A stretch of 64,000 nt of DNA from Proteles cristata cristata (Eukaryota > Chordata > Mammalia > Carnivora > Hyaenidae): contig JAESUZ010005462.1 in the NCBI GenBank assembly GCA_017311185.1, forward strand, positions 3,348,001-3,412,000, given 5' to 3'. The first letter of the stretch is position 1; each line of letters starts with the position of its first letter. Positions 22,301-33,813 of the stretch are shown piece by piece. The notes below the pieces were generated by a model, which did no database searches, had not been told where the DNA came from, and was given only the letters and a program-made list of their open reading frames with translations. The position numbers and the translations under genes were made by a program.

Positions 22301-24648
22301 AGCCTCCCTTCCTTTTCTCCAGGGTCATGTGTTCTAGGTCACCTGTAAACTTTGCCTTCTGCCCCTTGGCCTTCAGGGACACCTGCTCTTGATCTGTTCC
22401 AGCCAAGGTCCCCTCAGCTCTGGCACCAGAAGGGATGGCTGGCACTGTGATTCTGTGAAGGTCTTCCCTGGCCTTTTTTTTCTCAGTGCAGCTTTTCTTT
22501 ATTGCAGTGAGTGGGTTTGCACCTACTTAATGGTCTGAAACTATAAACCCAGCAGGCAGAGTCCGGTGATATGTTCAGAGGATGTAAACCTGTCCTGTCT
22601 ACCTGCAGAGTTGAGGCACTGTGAACCATTCACAGGCCATAAGAGAGCATTATTCATTTGGCTGCTCTCCCCTAATAGTTCTGAAGAATTGTCTACAAGT
22701 GGGAGGGGCAGTGGCCCAGCTGGAGTGCATCACCGTATCACCTGACAATGGCTCTTTGTCCTTTTAGTGTGTAACTGGCTCACATTTTACTTACCATGTA
22801 AAAAAGTCTTTTTGAGGAGTCCTTCTGGTTTATGTTTAAAGGAGAAATCAAAGCCACTGAGAGACAGCGTAGTAAGATGTGACCCTAGTGGCTTTTTGCT
22901 CTTCCCCTGAGGCTCAAGGGGAATGTTAGCAAGGCCCAAAAGCCCACCTGGCAATCACTATTGTTTCCTTAATGTGCCCTTGGAATTCTTAGAATAGACT
23001 ACTAGATTTTAATTTAAATGGAATATTTTAATAATTTTTAAAGGAATATGCCAAAGCATTTATAATAGTCATAGTTTGGGAGAAAACCTAACCTGCTTTT
23101 GCCAGTATCCAAACCATTTTATGGACCACTTATCTGATGTAATGGGACTTTCTCCCCAACACCTTCTTCATAGCTTAACTGTATTATTATTAATATCATA
23201 CTTCATTGCACAGCTACTTCTTTATCCCTGAGCAGTTCAGATTTGGACCCACCCCATGTGGCATGTTTGTTCTTCTCACTGTCACTGTACCAACAGTGCC
23301 TCCAGAGGGGTTCCAACTGTAAGGTCGGAAGGGTCCCCCTTCCCCATTCCTCCTCCCTCTGCCTCTCTGAACATGCCCCACAGCTTGCTAGGAATGCAAA
23401 AGAGTGACATTTCCAGCATCTACAGAGTTATGGCCTTCTAGTTGTTTCCCCCCTACCTGTGAGATATATAAAAATGCCATGTTTTGTTTCACACACTTTC
23501 TGTGAATGGTGAACAAATGGCTCACTCTTTATGGCCCTTCAAGCCTTAGGAGGGTGTGGATGGGCACCTTTCCCACTTGGTGCTCCTGGTTGTTTCCTCT
23601 CTCTGCCATTAAAAACGGATGAACATGTATTTGTTTATTATTATTTCATTGATTTATGCCTTATTCCAGAAAATGTTTAAGAAAATATAATTACCTCTGT
23701 GAGTACTAAGGGCATAGCCTATTTTGTGAAATCTTTAGAATAATAACAGAGTTCATACTCAAAAACATTTTCCTCCCATAAAGCACATTTAAATGATATT
23801 GGGGCCCAGCACTGCCCAACAAATATCTATCTTCCCAATAACATATTAAAAATACTAATAAAATATTTTAACTGCACCTAATTACCATATATAACTTTTT
23901 TTTCTATTTAAGCACATGTTCTGAATTCCAAATCTAGGTGCTAATGACATAGATCACTCAGGAAGAGTGGGGTGGGTGGGTGGGGAAGGATGGCTGCCCA
24001 ACAGATGTTCCTCTAGCCAGAGCTCTGTGTGGTCACTCTGTTTGAGGGCTGCCCTGGGGAATACAGAGGGCACTTCCACAGAGTGCCTCCCTCCTGGACA
24101 AGATAACAGTGGTCTGAAACAGAGCCTTTAAGAAAGTTGTCCTCTCCTTACTTCTCTGAATTGTATGGCTATTCAGTCTATCTTTAAAGTCTCCTCTCCC
24201 CCTTCTATGAGACCCAGAAGTATTTTTCAGCAATATAAAGATGAATGGAAAGATAGATATTTTGTAAAATCACAATCTTTTTGGCCCACGTTTTGACCCC
24301 AAAACCTTATGAGTTGGTTTTGCTTTCTTGAAATCACATAAAAAGCATGGTTAACAGAGACGTGGTTCTGGTGGGCACAATGGAGATGCAATTTTAATTC
24401 CTTCTATTCCCAACCAATAATAATATTGAAATTTTGGGTAAACAACATTGGAGAGGTACTGAAACTTGAGATTCACTTAACTGCTAAAATACTACTCTGT
24501 TATCCACAAACCACCAGTTATAAATGTTTCCATGCCCGGTTCAGTTGACAGCAAGAGAATTTGGAAAGTTAGAAGCTAGGACCTAGTAAGAGATGCCAAA
24601 CACTTCCTCGCCTCCCCTAAAATATTGTCATGAATGTTTGCCTTTAAC
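22301..24648. other. Intron without a recognised feature
   Basis: Over 2 kb without a repeat that I recognise, unusual for this window. No exon with plausible splice sites and coding content was seen. Confidence 0.5.
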
Positions 24649-24659
24649 ATAATTTCCTT

Positions 24660-24874
24660 GGGGCGCCTGGGTGGCTCAGTCAGTTAAGCATCTGACTTCG
24701 TCTCAGGTCATGATCTCACGGTTCATGGGTTCAAGCCCTGCATTGGGCTCTGTGCTGACAGCTAGCTCAGAGCCTGGAGCCTGCCTCATATTCTGTCTCC
24801 CTCTGTCTCTCTGACCCTCCCCTGCTCACACAGTCTTTCTCTCAGAAATAAATAAAACATTTAAAAATTTTTAA
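24660..24874 (+). mobile_element. CAN-SINE, sense
   Basis: Head GGGGCGCCTGGGTGGCTCAG, complete body with a GCTAGCTCAGAGCC variant, and A-rich tail. Perfect 11-bp duplication ATAATTTCCTT at 24649-24659 and 24875-24885. Confidence 0.95.
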
Positions 24875-25051
24875 ATAATTTCCTTAAGGCTTAGAGATCT
24901 GTTGGACAACCTAGTGTTCAATCATTAAAGATAATTGTGTAGGATACTTCAAATTGACATAAGGCACCAAAGCCTCTAAAAGCTGCATTCATTCAGATTT
25001 GTTTGAGATAAAATGTTAAGTAAGAAAAGCAGTATTGAGAATGTACAAACA

Positions 25052-25218
25052 GGGATGCCTGGGTAGCTAAGTTGGTTAAATGTCCAACTTCGGCTCAGGT
25101 CATGATCTCACAGTCTGTGGTTTCGAGCCCCGCATCGGGCTCTGTGCTCTCCCCCTCCCCTGCTCGCTCTGTCTCTGTCTCTCAAAATAAAATAAAGACA
25201 TTAAAAAAATTTTTTTAA
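25052..25218 (+). mobile_element. CAN-SINE, sense, internally deleted
   Basis: The head and 'GGTCATGATCTCACAGTCTG' are present, but after 'GGGCTCTGTGCT' the sequence jumps straight to CTCCCCCTCCCC. The GACAGCTCAGAGCCTGGAGC segment and what follows (about 45-50 bp) are missing. The tail is present. Confidence 0.9.
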
Positions 25219-25220
25219 GA

Positions 25221-26585
25221 AAAAACATACAAATAATATTATCACAACCATATAAGAAAAGTAAGAAAAAGCTAGAAGGAAATAATCATTCAGTCACATT
25301 CTTCAGACTTCTCTTGTATTCGGGCTTCATTTCAGCACAAATGTGAACACTGTTTTGATGATATACCCCTAAGGGATCTTTCTCTCTAATGTACTATATT
25401 TTCTAAATATTTGCTGATGAACACATATTACCTTAAAATGGAAAGGGAAAAAAATGTTAGTCACAGATCCCAGAGATGTTCTCATCAGTTAACATAAAAG
25501 CATGAGGAAAAAGACAAGTATTTTTCACAGGGCCTCAGATTAGAACAAGTGAACAGAAAAACCTGGATGTTTCCCTGGGCTTCATCCTTTTCTTCATGGC
25601 CTCCTTCCTCTAGCAAACCTTTGATCTTGATTCCTGAATGGCCCGTGAGTGTATCACCGCCTCCAGTGCAGCCAGTTTCACCTCCTACTTTCATCCCTTT
25701 CCCTGGTCCTTCCTCAGAATCATCAGTGAAAAACCACCACAACCTTGTTTTGAAAGTGCAGATCTGACCCTTTTCCTCCCAGCCTCAGGCCTTCGGATGC
25801 ACTCCTTTTCTCACATGGCCTTCTTGCCTCACTGCCTGCCCTTCTGTTACTGTCTGGCTCCATCCCTGGGGTGACTGGGGATGCCACTTCCCAGGACTCT
25901 GACGTGACATCCCTTCCCTCTACCCACCCCATTCCCAAACAGTCCTTCAGCTAACTCTCCTCCTTCCTTGGGGCTTGGACTCATGGGTAGTTCTTCTGGG
26001 AAGCTTCCTTCAATTCCCAAGACTGAATGAAGTCGTTCCCTCTTTCATTTTTCTGTAATGCCTGCACTTCTCAAGTGCTGCCTACCACCCTTTGTAGCCC
26101 ACCGCCTCTTGTCCAGGATTTCAAAACCCAGAAAGCTCTGGAAAAATCACATGTTTCTCATAACCCACCTGTCAGCACAATCTGGCCTGAATGGACACAG
26201 GACTATTTACAGTCTATCTTTATTTCATTTAGCATGAATGTTCATAATTTCACACCTCTTTTGCTAAAGGGATTTTAATTTTGCTGAAGAAACCTGAATG
26301 TGTTTGATTATGGGGTGCTTCTCAGACATTACTGGGGGTGTTAAGAAAGATGGAATTAGGGTAACCGCATTCGCCATACAACTTCTGACAGTGGAAAAGG
26401 GGCACTGGCCAAATGCAACATCGGGACAGGTATAAATGGGGCTGGCCCAGACAGACTGGGACAACATTCACCTGTGTGTGCTACATGTGTCATGTTGTTT
26501 TTCTTGAAGCCAAACTATCTCAATTCCACAATACTCCCCAAAGCTTTCACGTAAGGGATTGCACACCTGTGTCCTAATTGCTGGT
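25221..26585. other. Intron without a recognised feature
   Basis: C/T-rich unique-looking sequence from 25560 to 26100. Short overlapping frames there have no domain and look like composition artefacts. Confidence 0.55.
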
Positions 26586-26589
26586 TTCT

Positions 26590-26692
26590 GCATCTCCTTC
26601 CGCCACAGTATTTTAAGCTCTGTTAAGTATAGGGAAGGTGTTTTGTTCCATTTGTATCCCCAGTGCCTTGCCAGATACATACACCCAAGCAC
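26590..26692 (+). mobile_element. L2 LINE 3' fragment, sense
   Basis: 'TTTTAAGCTCTGTTAAGTAT', 'GTTTTGTTCCATTTGTATCC' and 'CCAGTGCCTTGCCAGATACA' follow the L2 3' end. Confidence 0.7.
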
Positions 26693-26770
26693 CCCCATTG
26701 TCCTGCATTTTAACTATGAGTTTTATCATTAGATGTTTTAATAGCAAAGCCATTTAATAATCCAGTTTCA

Positions 26771-27080
26771 GGGGCATGTGGTTAAGTCAGTTAAGTGTCT
26801 GGCTTTGGCTCAGGTCATGATCTTACAGTTTGTGAGTTTAAGCCCTGTGTTGGTCTCTGTGCTAATAGCTCAGAGCTTGGAGTCTGCTTTGGACTCTATG
26901 TCTCCCTCCCTCTCTCTCTCTTCCCTTCCCCTGCTCATGTTCTCTCTCTCTCTCCCTCTCCCTCTCCCTCTGTCTCTGTCTCTCCCTCTCCCTCTCCCTC
27001 TCCCTCTGTCTCTGTCTCTCCCTCTCCCTCTCCCTCTCCCTTTCTCTCTCTCTCTCTCTCTTAAAAAAAACATTTTTTTT
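26771..27080 (+). mobile_element. CAN-SINE, sense, first of a tandem pair
   Basis: Diverged head (GGGCATGTGGTTAAGTCAG), body, and a greatly expanded CT-rich tract. Bounded by AATCCAGTTTCAGGG at 26759-26773 and an identical copy at 27081-27095. Confidence 0.93.
26935..27060. repeat. (CTCCCT)n / (CTGTCT)n expanded tract in the SINE
   Basis: Alternating blocks of CTCCCT and CTGTCT, with a roughly 54-bp higher-order unit repeated twice (CTCTCCCTCTCC...GTCTCTGTCTCT), then CT. Confidence 0.9.
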
Positions 27081-27092
27081 AATCCAGTTTCA

Positions 27093-27303
27093 GGGCTCCT
27101 GCGTGGCTCAGTTGGTTAAGCATCCGACTTCAGCTTAGGTCATGATCTCATGGTTTGTGGGTTCGAGCCCCGTGTCAGACTCTGTGCTGACAGCTAGCTC
27201 AGAGCCTGGAGCCTGCTTCAGATTCTGTATCTCCCTGTCTCTCTGACCATCCCCTGCCACACTGTCTCTCTCTCTTTCTCTCTCCAAAAAAAAAAATTTT
27301 TTT
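27093..27303 (+). mobile_element. CAN-SINE, sense, second of a tandem pair
   Basis: Head GGGCTCCTGCGTGGCTCAG, full body and A/T tail. Bounded by AATCCAGTTTCAGGG (27081-27095) and AATCCAATTTCAAAG (27304-27318), so three copies of the target lie around two SINEs. Confidence 0.93.
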
Positions 27304-27464
27304 AATCCAATTTCAAAGATACTTTTTAGGTTGAACAAATGTGTATCAACCACTCTCAAATGACAGAAGAATGGTTTTCATAGCCAGATAGCCCTAATAT
27401 TAGTCCACAAAGCATACAGACAGGGCTATGTTTTATTTATTCACTTTCTGTTCACTTCTCATAC

Positions 27465-27615
27465 ATGGAAATGATAATAAAAACAACAATTCTAGCATAG
27501 CATTTACTGGGCGTATATTATATAGTAGGCACTATGCAGAGCACACGTTGTGCATTTTCTCATTGAGTCTTTTCAGTAACATCATGAGGTAGATATTTTT
27601 ATCTTCCCCATCCAT
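27465..27615 (-). mobile_element. MIR SINE, antisense
   Basis: 'TTATATAGTAGGCACTATGC', 'GTGCATTTTCTCATTGAGTC' and 'AACATCATGAGGTAGATATT' are the complement of the MIR 3' half. Confidence 0.82.
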
Positions 27616-27799
27616 CTGTTCAGGCCCTCTTCCTCTCTGGGGTGTTCCTTTGATTTCCTGAGTTTCTTTCTAGCAGTCTCACTGCCTCCTCCTCTTCCTT
27701 CAGCAAACCATCTCAATCTTCCTTCTTCACAAGCACATTCTCGCCTGTTACCTGTTGTGGTTCCCAATTGCCTAGCTCATAGATCCTGCACTACTCTGC

Positions 27800-28135
27800 C
27801 CAGCCTACTCATTTACCTCTTGGTCCACATATCCTCTGTACCAGACAGGGTGGTCCCCTCACTTCCTACAAATGCCCCCTCCTAGAATTTTCTGTGCCTT
27901 TGCTCAGGCTCACCCTACCCACTATAATGTTCATTTTCCTTTTGATGAAGAAGCACAGAATTTAATCCTTGTAGACAACGTTGTGTTATTGGCTGATTAT
28001 ATCATCAGTGATGATCTTGTCCCCTTAGCAAAAATGTTAACTTGTTAGAGTCAAGAACCATGTCTTGTCTTGCTATTGTATCTTCACAGTGCCTGTCACT
28101 GTGACTGACAAATGATAGGTGATTAATACTGTGAG
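27800..28135 (+). mobile_element. L2 LINE 3' end, sense
   Basis: 'TCTGTGCCTTTGCTCAGGCT', 'TTGTCCCCTTAGCAAAAATG', 'GTCTTGCTATTGTATCTTCA' and 'CAGTGCCTGTCACTGTGACT' follow the L2 3' end. The 5' limit is approximate. Confidence 0.75.
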
Positions 28136-29794
28136 TAATGGCATTAGAAAGTAAGGGTGCACCAGCATTCAGAAATACATCTTTCACATGGGAGAACCAT
28201 GTTTTTAAACTCATTTTTACAAGAAACCTGTATCAAAAGAAAAGAAAAGGAGAACAGAAATGTGATACTTCCAGTCCTGAACCTGGATCTAAATATCAAA
28301 TTATGGAAGAGACACAACTGAACATCACTACAAATGAAAAAAAAAAAAAAAAAAAACAAGCCATGGCATTGTAGCTTCTATTACTCATTGTGAACCAGGG
28401 AACGGTTATGAGATACTCAAAACCACAGTTCTGTCTTGGGCCACTTGAATGGCAGTGTGATGCCTAAGAGGAGCTTCAAAGTCCCCTATTCTTCTCCCTG
28501 CTAGGGCAGAGCATGGCCAGAGGTGCTGACAGACACACTCAGGGAGACTGGCTGGCTTACTGTGCACTGAGTTACTAGGTGTGGGAAAGAGGGTTGTAGT
28601 CTTTATTTATATAAAATAGCTTTTAATGAACTTCTACCCAGTACAGAGAAAGTCATATACAAAAGCAACGTTCAAGAAAATTGTGAATGAAAGTTCCTAA
28701 ATACTTGAGCCACAGACTCCTTTTTGGTATGACAGGACATGTTCGGATATGTTGCATTATCAGCTTGGGGTGGAACTGGAGATAAGAAAGGTGAACTCAG
28801 GTAGCAACTGCCTTGCCTTAAGACTATTTACAAACCATCAGTTAAAACGTCTGCTCTCCCCAAGGAAGAGAGAAGGAGGGAGAAGGGAAAGGGAGAGTGG
28901 GAGGTAAGAGAGAGGGGGAGGAGGGAGAGTGAGAATGAGAGGGAGAGGGAGAGAACCATAACTCTGTACTTGCTCCCAGTTTGCCCCTCCATGCCCTGCG
29001 TGTCCACCAACTCTGTTGTTCAAGAACAGCTATCACAGAAGGAACCCACGACACAGGCCCTCTCCTTGTTGTACTGAGGAAAGATCCCAGCTTTCTCAGC
29101 TGAAAGGCGCTGCTGCAGCTGTAATTCGCGGCATGTGCTGTGTTCGTCACTTCAACTTGTCTTTGCACATGTGGGCTCCTGTCCAACTGCATTAGGAAAT
29201 CCTCTGAGGATAGTGATCTCGAACACAAAAACCAGCAGTCAAAAGTCAACACAATTGATCTTTTCTCAGTGAGGACCAGGGCGGTGTTGTCACAGAGAAG
29301 AAATTATCTTTCATAGAGAAGTGATTTCCCTCAGGGTCACCAGCAGGGCAGTGAGGCTGTGTGGTTGTCTGCAACTCCACGTTCTGGAGCTCTAAGACCC
29401 TAAGTGCTTATGGCTTAAAGGCATCAGCCTGGAAACCTGCAGAAACTTACCCCTGGAAGCTTTTAAAGGCCGTCACTCCCCACTCTACAGGCTGACGCCG
29501 CTGTGACTGACAGTGCTGTTAATAACACCTTGGCTAGGGGACGGGGAGAGGGAACAGAGAATGACAAGGAACGAACGCACAGGTGTTTGTCTTCATTGTG
29601 GCTTCTCTCAGAGGCATTTTTGTTCTTCCCTAAGGAGCAAGATTCAGTACATCTAGTGTTACCCTTTCTAGTGCTCCTTAGGACTGGCCCCCTCCCCACA
29701 CATAATTATGAAACATAACAGAATCAGTGTTGTTAAGAAAAAGGTCAGTACATTAACCTCTCAAGTGGGCAAAAAGTATTTTTAATCAAGCTTT
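28136..29794. other. Intron without a recognised feature; purine tract
   Basis: Contains an A19 run at about 28338-28356 and a GGGAGA-rich tract at 28861-28953. The region 29030-29250 is comparatively GC-rich and repeat-free. No exon is supported; the minus-strand frame at 28842-29252 runs through the purine tract and is low complexity. Confidence 0.5.
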
Positions 29795-29945
29795 TGGGGC
29801 AAGAATGGAAGACATATGGTTTAGTCCTGGCTCTGCTACTATGTGTTTTTCTAGTTTTCCTCTGCCTCAGTGTCCTCATCTATCAAACCAAGAAGTGAGA
29901 CCAGGAGTTTCCACTGCCCTAAATGTCTTTAATTCTATGAAAGAT
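29795..29945 (+). mobile_element. MIR SINE, sense
   Basis: 'TTTAGTCCTGGCTCTGCTAC', 'CTCTGCCTCAGTGTCCTCAT' and 'CTATCAAACC' follow the MIR core. Confidence 0.85.
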
Positions 29946-30458
29946 TCTCTATCAGTGCCTGAGTTAACGTATACCTTTACAAAAAAATCAGACCAGGCTA
30001 CTCTTGTTAAAATAAGACATTATGTCAGGCATTGCTGGGAAAACAGCTTTTGTGGTACCTTTCTTCAGTGTCTATCTGGTCTTAAAGGGAAGATTCCAAT
30101 TTCAAGCTCAGTAATACCCCAGAGAGCTATGTGTCATTTAAAAAGAATCTCTCACACCCCCATCTCAAAAATCTTGGACATCTGACATATTATAACATCA
30201 TGTCTCCCTATAAACAGCAAAGTCCTACATTGTGAATCTGCTTTTAGCCACTTTGGAAAAACCCTTTCTCTTTGAATCAAAACATGTTTTGCTCAAATAA
30301 AATTATTTGCTCTATCCATCATAGGTAAGTAAAACTAATTCATTTTAAGAAATTAAGCTTATAGAAATGGAAGAAATATTTATAGAAGGGTGAAAAGGAA
30401 GAAACTCATTTATAAGTTTTTATATAAATGCACATATAATTTAAAACTAATAAGACTT

Positions 30459-30694
30459 TGGGGCACCTGGGTGGCTCAGTCAGTTAAGCATCCAACTTCA
30501 GCTTAGGTCATGATCTAAGGTCATGATCTCTTAGGTTTGGGTTCTAGCCCTGCATCGGGCTCTGTGCTGACAGCTCAGAGCCTGGAGCCTGCTCCAGATT
30601 CTGTATCTCCCTCTCTCTCTCTCTGCTCCTCCCCTGTTCACACTCTGTCTCTCTTCCTCTCAAAAATAAATAAACATTTTAAAAATTTTTAAAT
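30459..30694 (+). mobile_element. CAN-SINE, sense, with a 12-bp internal duplication
   Basis: Complete element. AGGTCATGATCT occurs at 30505-30516 and again at 30518-30529. Flanking repeats AAAACTAATAAGACTT (30443-30458) and AAAAGTAATATGACTT (30695-30710) match at 14 of 16. Confidence 0.94.
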
Positions 30695-30710
30695 AAAAGT
30701 AATATGACTT

Positions 30711-32145
30711 CTGCCCCACTTACCTTAAATTAAATGGCCTAATGTAAGAAAATGGGATGGGATAAATTATCTTATTTTTAATTCTCTTTCACAAAGAGCA
30801 TAAGAGAAAATAAGATTAATTTCTTATAAATTTTAATATATAGCCTTTAAATTGTATAGACTGTATACTCAAAAATTGCCTTAGTTAAGGAAGGAAGTTG
30901 CTCTGTTGATGAAGGAAGACTATCAAAGTAAACGTGGGTTTTAGACCTGAAAACCCAACAGCAAAGAGTAATCAGGTAGGGAAAGAGTGCTTCTAGAGAA
31001 ATTGGAATTAAAAGGCAGGACTTTCATCATTTTTATTTCATTTGACATGTGAAAACAATAACTGAAACATTCACAATGAAAAGAGGATTACCTGTGTTTT
31101 TGATAAATACAATTTCTGTGAAGAATTAAGGTCACATAGTTCATTATAATCCAAAGCTTAACAAACATAGTTCATCCCTTTGGACAGAATGATGTACTCC
31201 ACTATAAGGAATGGTAGGAGGAAGGAAAAATGGGGTTAACAAAGAAATGGACTGTAAATATGTGAAGGGGCATCTCTAGTCGTTCTTTGCACAGTTGATC
31301 ACCTAAAGCTTCCTGAACCTCGACATCACTATCCACCCTCCCCCAAGTGCCCTCCTTTTAAAGGGCCACAGCCAGTTTCTCTGCCATTGTCACCAAAGAG
31401 TCTGCCTAGGATCCTGTACTTTGCTATTCTAATTTATGAATAGGATAAGTTATGGCTGACTCTCCTTGACTCCTGCCGCTGTTTGTCAGTTATCTTTTAA
31501 AATACAGTCATAGTCTCAGATTTCAAAAGTGGGGCTGAGGTGGATTTTTGCATCTAGATCGCATATGTGCCTGGAGTCCAGTGACAGACAGTGACTCCTG
31601 CAGGACACTCCCCACAGGTGGAGAGGAGTGGCCTTGGCGAGTTTTGTGCTAGCACCTCCATCTGTTGTACAGAACATGCATCAGACAAAAGAGCTCAAGT
31701 CTGCAAAACACCAAAAACAGATACCATTCTCCTATGATGTTGCTACATTTCTCCTTAAATCAACATCCCTGATGTCGGCCTTTAATTCACCCTATTTCGG
31801 CCACCAATAAGAATTTAAAATGTGATATAGAATCCTTCCTGTGCAGCTTCAGACTGCATTCAGGGTACTAGGAGCAAAAGGAGTATAGACAGGCTTCTTT
31901 TTCTTCCTTTGCCTCCAGGGAGAAACTAATACAGTTTATGAAACATACTCCAGGTTCTCCCCTCCCCTCCTGCTTTAAGAAGTACTAAGGAGCCCAGTTT
32001 GATCTGTACATCAAGTTTTCTGTTTTTTATTTTCTTCTGATGACTTTTGTGACTTTTTGAAAATGAAATGAGAGAATTACTGATGCTTTTCCAGTAAGCA
32101 TAATAATTAAATTCAGAAATAAAAATAAAAGCTTATCAAGAGTAG
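30711..32145. other. Intron without a recognised feature
   Basis: AT-rich unique-looking sequence. No exon, RNA or assigned repeat. Confidence 0.55.
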
Positions 32146-32589
32146 AGGCACCTGGGTGGCTACTCAGTTAAGCATCTGACTCAATTTCAGCTCAGGTCAT
32201 GATCTTGCAGTTTTGTGGTTTCGAGCTCAGCATCAGGCTCTTTCGAGCTCTGCATCAGGCTCTGTGCTGACAGTGCAGAGCCTGCTTGTGATTCTCTCTG
32301 TGTCCTGCCCCTTCTCACGCTGACTCTCTCTCAAAAATTAATAAATAAACTTTTAGGGGCGCCTGGGTGGCTTAGCCGGTTAAGCGTCCGACTTTCACTT
32401 GGGTCATGATCTCGTGGTTCGTGGGTTCGAGCCCCGCGTCGGGCTCTGTGCTGACTGCCAGCTCAGAGCCTGGGGCCTGTTTCAGTCTGTGACTCCCTCT
32501 CCCTCTGCCCCTCCCTGCTCATGCTGTCTCTCTCTCTTCTAGAAATAAAAAAATATAAAAACATTAAAAAATTAATAAATAAACTTTTA
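32146..32589 (+). mobile_element. CAN-SINE, sense (older host), tail split by a second SINE
   Basis: Head GAGGCACCTGGGTGGCTACTC. A near-tandem duplication around 32220-32262 repeats TTTCGAGCTC...GCATCAGGCTCT. The body runs to its tail ATTAATAAATAAACTTTTA (32337-32355). The same 19 bases reappear at 32571-32589 after an inserted SINE. Confidence 0.93.
32356..32570 (+). mobile_element. CAN-SINE, sense, young-type, inserted into another SINE's tail
   Basis: GGGGCGCCTGGGTGGCTTAG head, 'GAGCCCCGCGTCGGGCTCTG' with intact CpGs, 'CTGACTGCCAGCTCAGAGCC' sub-type and 'TCTTCTAGAAATAAAA' tail. Perfect 19-bp duplication ATTAATAAATAAACTTTTA on both sides. Confidence 0.96.
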
Positions 32590-32765
32590 AAAAAAAATTT
32601 TCCAACAGTGGTTACAAATAAAAGTGAAGTTTCCTTAAATGATAAAAAAAAATTCTCATACTCAGATGAATTACTGGAAACATGAGGATTTTTCCTAAAG
32701 AAATATTTCTTTGCCTGCACTTCTATACAGTCTAAAATTTCTGCCACACTGTTAAGTACAAAGTA

Positions 32766-33108
32766 CAGTTGACCCTTGAACAACCTGAGTTTGAAGTGCA
32801 CGGGCCCACTTATGTGCAGATTTTTTTTATATGTATAAATACTACACAATGCTCTAAATGTATTTTCCTTTCTTATTATTTTCTTAACAGTATATTCTTT
32901 TCCCTAGCTTACTTTATTGTAATAATACAGTATATTATTCTTATTACATACAAAATATACCTTAATCACTGTGTGTTTTATTGGTAAGGCCCAGAGTCGA
33001 TAGTAGACTATTAGTACTTATGTTTGGGGGGGAATCAAAAGTTATATTTGGATTTTCCACTGCATAGGGGGTTGGTGCCCCTAACCTTGCATTTTCAAGG
33101 GTCAACTA
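32766..33108 (-). mobile_element. Tigger2-like TcMar MITE
   Basis: It begins CAGTTGACCCTTGAACAACC and ends CAAGGGTCAACTA, giving terminal inverted repeats of about 18 bp. The left end directly follows TA, the usual target of this superfamily. Internal phrases ('TAGCTTACTTTATTGTAATA', 'CTTAATCACTGTGTGTTTTA') match Tigger2-derived copies as I remember them. At about 343 bp it is a non-autonomous deletion product. Orientation is relative to the remembered consensus and uncertain. Confidence 0.82.
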
Positions 33109-33417
33109 TGTTTCAAACTAAACAGTTTCCTACTGAGAGTCTTTGAATAGATGGACAAAATAGACAAATGGGGGCAGATCCATTTTGTTGTGGGAGTTTA
33201 CACATTTGGGGGCCTCCCTTGTAGAAAAGAATGTAAAAATAACTAACCTTTAGAAGTTTTTTACACATGTGGAGGACCATGTGAACTGTTCTGGGCCCCA
33301 CCTGGGCCTCGTCGCCTCAGGCCAGCCTGGTTCTGTCACAGGGAATATATCTTTGCTCCTTAGCTGCACCAGGGAGGACAGGAAGCATGGCTAATGCATA
33401 CTGTGCCATGATCTGCG

Positions 33418-33813
33418 TGGGTCACAGATAGTGCCTCCCAGAGATGTCCCCATCCTAATCCTAGAGCCTGTGCCTGTGCCACCTTACATGGCACATGCAG
33501 GTGTGATCAGGTGAAGGGTCGTGAGATGGAGAGACTGTCCTGAATTACAAAGTCCTTATAAGAGGGAAGCAGGGAGATTAGAGCAGAGAAGGAGCTGTGA
33601 CAACAGAAGCTGGGCTGAGTGACGTGAGGAAGGGGCTGTGAGCCAAGGAATGCCCGTGGCCTCTGGGAGCCAGAGGAGGCAGGGGAACCAATCCTCCCCT
33701 GAAACCTCCAGAAGGAACCAGTCCTGCCCACACCCAGAACTGGAAGAGGATGTGTTGTTTCAAGTCACTACTCTGTGGGAATTTGTTAGGCAGCCCGAGG
33801 AAAGGCATCACAC
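33418..33813 (+). mobile_element. MLT1-like MaLR solo LTR
   Basis: 'TAGTGCCTCCCAGAGATGTC', 'CCATCCTAATCCTAGAGCCT', 'CAAAGTCCTTATAAGAGGGA', 'CCTCCAGAAGGAACCAGTCC', 'TGTTGTTTCAAGTCACTA' and 'TTTGTTAGGCAGCC' fall in MLT1/MST LTR order. Frames in this interval are LTR sequence, not genes. Confidence 0.82.
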
